DNA from: Stutzerimonas stutzeri
GTDB lineage: Bacteria; Pseudomonadota; Gammaproteobacteria; Pseudomonadales; Pseudomonadaceae
Direction: 5' to 3'
Length of the DNA: 64,000 nucleotides
NCBI GenBank assembly: GCA_002387205.1
Contig: DGLA01000019.1
Coordinates: 62,001-126,000 of the forward strand
Shown here: piece after piece, positions 60,108 through 64,000 of the stretch
How positions within the stretch are numbered: the stretch's first letter is position 1
How the letters are laid out: every line of letters begins with the position of its first letter
Made by a program: the position numbers and the translations under genes
The notes under the pieces: generated by a model
What the model saw: only the letters and a program-made list of their open reading frames with translations
What the model was told of the DNA's origin: nothing
Database searches by the model: none

Positions 60108-62384
60108 TCAGAAATGGAAGTTGGTGCTCAGCAATGCCGTGCGCCCTGCGGCCTGGCTGGCGTAGTGAGCGCCGTACGCCTTGTCGTAGTAGGTCTCGTC
60201 CGTCAGGTTCTGCACGTTCACCTGGAAATCCAGATTCTTGTTCACCTTGTAGCTGGCCATCGCGTCGTAGCGCCAGTACGAATCGACCAGCAGGGTGTTG
60301 GCGGTGTTGCCGTACACCTCGTCGACATAGAACGCGCCACCACCGACCGCAAATTTGTCGGTCACATCGAAGGTGGTCCAGAGGCTGAAACTGTGGTTCG
60401 GCGTGTTTGCCAGCTGGTTTCCATTGTCAGGATTCGCCTGGCTCGTCACCACACCGGCACGATTCCCCACCGCTCCGCCCTCAACGAGTTCGCTGTCCAG
60501 GTAGCTGTACCCGGCGAAAACGTTCCATTTGCGCGTCAGGCGGCCAGTGGCAGTCAGCTCGTAACCGTCCACACGCGTCTTGCCAACGTTTTCGTAGGTG
60601 AAGTTAGAAGCTAGTACCCGAGCATTGTCCTTTTCGGTGCGAAACACTGCAGCGCCTAGGGACAGGCGATTATCCAGCAGATCCCACTTGGTACCGATCT
60701 CGTAGTTGGTGGTTTCTTCCGGCTCCATGTCGCTTCGGATGCTACCGGCAGTGCCGTTGCCATTGTTCAGCGCGTTGGGCTCCGAGCCCTCCCCCAGCGT
60801 CGAGCCGGGCGGCGTGGCCGACGTCGCGTAGGAGACATAGATGCTGCCGTTCTCGACCGGCTTGTAAACCAGGCCCAGTTGGCCGGTGACGAACTCGCTG
60901 GTGTCTTCGATCCGAGTGATGCCGGTAGCCGCCGTGGTCTTGGCACTGGTGTCGAAATAGTCGTAGCGAACGCCCATGTTCAGCAGCCACTGCTGGGTGA
61001 GTTCCAGGGTGTCGAATGCCCAGAGTGCGCGCGTATCGGCCTCGGTTTCAGTGCCGTAGTAGTTACGTGTGATGGCAGGCGTGTAAGCCTGGTTGTAGTT
61101 CGGGTTCGATAGCGAGGTGCAGTCACCCGATGCAATCAGCGCCGGAGTACAGGTACCCGCACTGGTACCTGCCAGGCTGTAGCCGGAGCGATCGACATTC
61201 TCGCGGCCAAACTCGACGCCAAAGGAAAAGTTGTTCTTGAAGCCCGCGACCACGGTCTCGCCAAACAGCTCGGTCTGGTTGATGGTGCTGGTGGTGTTAC
61301 TGAGCCGCTGGTTCGCACGGCGGAAGACCAGGTCATTGGCGACGTTGCCCTTGCTGTCGTCCGGCTGGCTCCAGATGTAGTCCTGCATTGAGCTGCCGTG
61401 ACGAAGGGTGTTCCTGACTGTCAGGTTCTCGTTCAGGTCGTGCTCGAGGGCAATCGTCGAGGTGTCAGCGCGGCCCTTGGAGAAGTCGCGATCCTTCAGG
61501 CCGTAATAGTTGCTGCTATCGCCGCCGTCTGTAGGCTCGTCCGGGTTGGCCGAGCTGCGGTCGGCAGACAGCGTGTACGGAATGCCCGAGTCCGGAAGGT
61601 CGTCGTTTTCCATGTGGTAGTGATCAAGGAAAACGCGTGTCGGCGTGCCCAGGCCGAAAGCAAGCGAGGCCGCCATGCCCCAACGGTCGCTATTCACCGC
61701 ATCGCGGCCCGCGACGTTGCTCTCGTGACTCATCAGATTCAGACGGCCAGCCGAGGTTTCGTTGAACTGGTAGTTGCCATCGAGGGTGTAGCGCTGGGTC
61801 TGATCGGAACCCCAGGTGAAGCCGCCATCCAGCGAGTTGCCTAGGTGCGCCTTCTTGCTCACCAGATTGATGCTGCCACCGGCCGAGTTGCGGCCTCCCA
61901 TAGCAGAGTCGGAACCCTTGACCACTTCGATCGCCTCGATGGCGAACACTTCGCGGCTCTGAGCGCCGGTGTCACGCACACCGTCGAGGTACATGCTGCT
62001 CTGCGAGTCGAAGCCGCGGATGAACGGACGGTCACCGGTGGGATTTCCGCCTTCGCCGGCACCCATGGTTATGCCCGGCACCGTGCGCAGGGCGTCCTGC
62101 AGGTTCAGCGAGTTGGTGTCCTTGAGGACCTGCTGCGGTACGACGGTGACCGAGCGAGGCGTGTCACGCAGCGGCGCGGTGTACTTGGATGACTGCGCCT
62201 GCTCGACCTTGTAGTCGCCCTCCACGGCATCACCCGTGACAGTAGTGGTGCCAAGGCTGAGCGGTTCGGACTGGTCAGCTTGCGCCAATTGGGCCGCAGT
62301 CATACCGGTAATGGCAACGCCCACCGCAGTAGCGAGCAGGCGAGGCGACAAAGCAGGGCGATCCGAAGACAGGGTAGGCATCAT
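60108..62384 (-). CDS. piuA: TonB-dependent siderophore receptor, PiuA/Fiu-like
   Basis: This 758-residue outer-membrane receptor has a signal peptide, a TonB box region (LSLGTTTVTGDAV), a plug domain (DTPRSVTVVPQQVL, IRGFDSQSSMYLDGVRD) and a C-terminal beta barrel ending in F (LLSTNFHF). PiuA/Fiu proteins import monomeric catechol-iron complexes and some catechol-bearing antibiotics. Two cysteines near residues 410-420 could close a surface loop. The neighbours piuC and the Sel1 gene match the known PiuA locus. Subtype is inferred from that context. Confidence 0.9.
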   Translation of the reverse strand: MMPTLSSDRPALSPRLLATAVGVAITGMTAAQLAQADQSEPLSLGTTTVTGDAVEGDYKVEQAQSSKYTAPLRDTPRSVTVVPQQVLKDTNSLNLQDALRTVPGITMGAGEGGNPTGDRPFIRGFDSQSSMYLDGVRDTGAQSREVFAIEAIEVVKGSDSAMGGRNSAGGSINLVSKKAHLGNSLDGGFTWGSDQTQRYTLDGNYQFNETSAGRLNLMSHESNVAGRDAVNSDRWGMAASLAFGLGTPTRVFLDHYHMENDDLPDSGIPYTLSADRSSANPDEPTDGGDSSNYYGLKDRDFSKGRADTSTIALEHDLNENLTVRNTLRHGSSMQDYIWSQPDDSKGNVANDLVFRRANQRLSNTTSTINQTELFGETVVAGFKNNFSFGVEFGRENVDRSGYSLAGTSAGTCTPALIASGDCTSLSNPNYNQAYTPAITRNYYGTETEADTRALWAFDTLELTQQWLLNMGVRYDYFDTSAKTTAATGITRIEDTSEFVTGQLGLVYKPVENGSIYVSYATSATPPGSTLGEGSEPNALNNGNGTAGSIRSDMEPEETTNYEIGTKWDLLDNRLSLGAAVFRTEKDNARVLASNFTYENVGKTRVDGYELTATGRLTRKWNVFAGYSYLDSELVEGGAVGNRAGVVTSQANPDNGNQLANTPNHSFSLWTTFDVTDKFAVGGGAFYVDEVYGNTANTLLVDSYWRYDAMASYKVNKNLDFQVNVQNLTDETYYDKAYGAHYASQAAGRTALLSTNFHF

Positions 62385-62428
62385 TATTCTCGGTGAGGTA
62401 ATCGGAGGACGCGAAATCTAGAACAAAC

Positions 62429-62447
62429 AATAATCGATATCAATTCC
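62429..62447. promoter_or_regulatory. Candidate Fur box 1 (piuA side)
   Basis: The 19-base stretch at 62429-62447 matches the Fur consensus at about 11 of 19 positions by eye. It lies 45 bases before the piuA start. Iron repression is expected for this locus from known relatives, but the match alone is weak. Confidence 0.35.
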
Positions 62448-62490
62448 GAGCGAGAAATTTTGTCGAAAAGTGGCCCTCTCCTCGCAAATG

Positions 62491-62509
62491 AGCGCTGAGA
62501 CTCATTACC
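62491..62509. promoter_or_regulatory. Candidate Fur box 2 (piuC side)
   Basis: The right half CTCATTACC fits the Fur half-site at seven of nine positions; the left half is poor, giving about 11 of 19 overall. An inverted AATGAG/CTCATT pair (62488-62506) surrounds it. It lies about 34 bases before piuC. Confidence 0.35.
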
Positions 62510-62542
62510 ATTCCGCTTCAACCAGAACCTTCGGCACCCGAC

Positions 62543-63222
62543 ATGCTCCTGCACATCCCCGCTATCTTCCGCCCCGACGAAGTCGAACGTATACGCAGCG
62601 CGCTGGAACAAGCGCCCTGGGCCGACGGCAAGATGACTGCCGGTTACCAGTCGGCAAAGGCCAAGCACAACCTGCAATTGCCGGAAGATTCGCCACTCGC
62701 TCGAGAGATATCCGAGGCCATGCTACAGCGTCTCTGGCAGAACCCGCAGTTCATGTCCGCTGCGCTCCCGCATAAGGTGTTTCCGCCGCTGTTCAACTGC
62801 TACGCCGAAGGCGGGTCCTTCGGTTATCACATCGACAACGCCATTCGGCAGGTCAGGAACAGCCCGGAACGCGTCCGTACCGATGTCTCCTCGACCCTCT
62901 TCTTCAGCGACCCGGACAGCTATGACGGTGGCGAATTGGTCATTCAGGACACCTACGGCACACAGCGGGTCAAGTTTGCGGCTGGCGACCTGGTGCTCTA
63001 CCCGTCGACGAGCCTGCACAAGGTCGAGCCGGTCACACGCGGCGACGCATCGCCTCGTTTTTCTGGACCCAGAGCCTGATCCGCGATGATGGACAGCGGA
63101 CCCTGCTCTACGAGATGGACCAGGCCATTCAACAGCTGACCCGCGATGTACCCGACCACCCCTCGCTCATCCAGCTGACCGGCGCTTATCACAACCTCCT
63201 GCGCCGCTGGGCGGACGTCTAG
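62543..63222 (+). pseudogene. piuC: PiuC-type Fe(II)/2-oxoglutarate dioxygenase, frameshifted
   Basis: The PKHD-type hydroxylase family is clear: FNCYAEGGSFGYHIDNA carries the HxD iron ligands and LHKVEPVTRG the second histidine. At codon 167 (after GGC at 63041-63043) the frame breaks: GGCGACGCATCGCC should read with one more base, giving GAR or GAH-type continuation as in relatives. In the other frame from 63046 the expected C-terminus continues (RIASFFWTQSLIRDDGQ...RRWADV) to TAG at 63220-63222. Without the deletion the protein would be 226 residues, the family length. As it stands, translation ends at 63079. A sequencing error is the main alternative. Confidence 0.85.
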
Positions 63223-64000
63223 ATGAATTACCTCCCCCGCCGTAACGAAGTCTTACCGGACCAGTTATCCGACGTGTTGGCAGGCGAACCGCGAGAGGCC
63301 GCACGAACCATTCTCGCCGCCGCCGAAACCGGGCTGGCCGACGCCCAGGTGATGCTCGGCCAGATACTGCTGGAAGGCCGCGGCATTCAGCGCGATCCGG
63401 TGCTGGCTGTGCGCTGGTTCCGCATCGCCTGCACCCAGGGCAACGCGATGGCGCACAACATGCTCGGCCGTTGCCTGGAGCACGGCTGGGGTTGTGATCC
63501 GGATCCATCGGCCGCCGCCTGCGAATACCGCAAGGCAGCTGGACAGGGTCTCGACTGGGCCATGTACAACCTTGCCAACCTGTTCGCCACGGGCCGCGGC
63601 GTCGCGCAGGATCAGGCGCAAGCCTTGACGCTGTATCGCCAGGCCGCAGAGCTGGGCCATGCAAAGTCGATGAATCTGCTGGGCCGTTATCTGGAAGAAG
63701 GTCTGGTGGTGCCGGCCGATTCCGCCGCAGCGTTGAGTTGGTATCGGCGCTCTGCCGAAGCTGGCGATTTCCGCGGCCAGTTCAGTTACGCCGCGGTGCT
63801 GATCATTCAGCAGCGGTGGGATGAGGCGCGTCACTGGCTGATCCAGGCATTGGCGACCGGACATCTGAAATTCATGCGCAAGGCGCGGGACGAGCTGCTG
63901 GCGGCACGGATCGAGCCGATTACCGACATTGCCATGGCTTACGTCGCGCGCTGCGCCGCTATCGGCGACCAGGCCGACCGACTGCTTGCTCGCGAGATCG
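63223..64000 (+). CDS. Sel1-repeat protein, truncated by window end
   Basis: At least 259 codons are visible. After a short N-terminus (MNYLPRRNEVLPDQL) come several Sel1-like repeats of about 36 residues (LADAQVMLGQILLEGRGIQRD, AMYNLANLFATGRGV, SMNLLGRYLEEGLVV). These form alpha-solenoids that bind other proteins. The ATG directly follows the TAG of piuC, and the gene is the usual neighbour of piuA/piuC in pseudomonads. Role unknown. Confidence 0.88.
   Translation, partial: MNYLPRRNEVLPDQLSDVLAGEPREAARTILAAAETGLADAQVMLGQILLEGRGIQRDPVLAVRWFRIACTQGNAMAHNMLGRCLEHGWGCDPDPSAAACEYRKAAGQGLDWAMYNLANLFATGRGVAQDQAQALTLYRQAAELGHAKSMNLLGRYLEEGLVVPADSAAALSWYRRSAEAGDFRGQFSYAAVLIIQQRWDEARHWLIQALATGHLKFMRKARDELLAARIEPITDIAMAYVARCAAIGDQADRLLAREI

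Noticed and set aside
63044..63046. Programmed frameshift in piuC
   Set aside because: The site GGCGACGC lacks a slippery heptamer, an internal Shine-Dalgarno or a rare codon pattern. A deletion or sequence error is simpler.

Overview
The window is a stretch of chromosome from a gammaproteobacterium of the Pseudomonas lineage (Pseudomonas, Stutzerimonas or a close relative). The evidence is the gene content and local order: rplM-rpsI beside petABC, pilBCD facing pilA, cysD with a fused cysNC, algW-hisCDG-murA-mla, kds-lpt-rpoN-hpf-ptsN-rapZ-ptsO, pmbA-yjgA-tldD-yhdP-rng-maf-mreDCB-gatCAB, roxSR and a piuA/piuC iron region. GC content looks moderately high. I see no rRNA, tRNA, CRISPR array, prophage or insertion sequence.

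Layout. 1-3.1 kb: end of the cytochrome bc1 operon and the L13/S9 ribosomal operon (minus strand). 3.4-6.0 kb: an aldo/keto reductase and a CbiM-like membrane protein (plus), then yacG and coaE (minus). 6.2-10.7 kb: pilD, pilC, pilB (minus) and pilA (plus) behind a sigma-54 promoter. 11-14.4 kb: sulfate activation genes cysD and cysNC, split by a small four-helix-bundle gene. 14.5-25.3 kb: a Nif3-like gene, algW, hisC-hisD-hisG, murA, ibaG, a PsiE-like gene and mlaFEDCB. 25.5-32.7 kb: one long plus-strand run that builds Kdo, exports LPS, and encodes sigma-54 with the nitrogen PTS. 32.8-46 kb: the pmbA/yjgA/tldD proteolysis region and the mre cell-shape and rng/yhdP operon. 46.2-53.1 kb: gatCAB, an RlpA-like lipoprotein, two tandem Ca2+/cation antiporters and an AEC transporter. 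53.4-55.2 kb: the redox-sensing roxSR pair. 55.4-64 kb: a SIMPL protein and an iron-acquisition block (PepSY helix protein, DUF2271, DUF4198, flavoreductase, TonB receptor, PiuC-type dioxygenase, Sel1 protein).

Most of the window is conserved housekeeping DNA. The envelope theme is strong: Mla handles phospholipid asymmetry, Kds/Lpt makes and exports LPS, MurA and Mre build the wall, AlgW is the envelope-stress protease and YhdP is a large AsmA-like protein.

The unusual material lies mainly between genes. A family of 7-bp tandem repeats (unit GGAAGCT or its complement, with variants) occurs at seven intergenic places, often touching a stop codon and often as facing inverted pairs. One pair brackets the four-helix-bundle gene inside the cys operon. 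Other points are an apparent one-base deletion in piuC, an apparent ATC start codon for mreC, a PsiE-like gene coupled to mlaB, a long hairpin between mreB and mreC, and sigma-54-like sites upstream of pilA and of rpoN itself. I did not find a clearly new multi-gene system.
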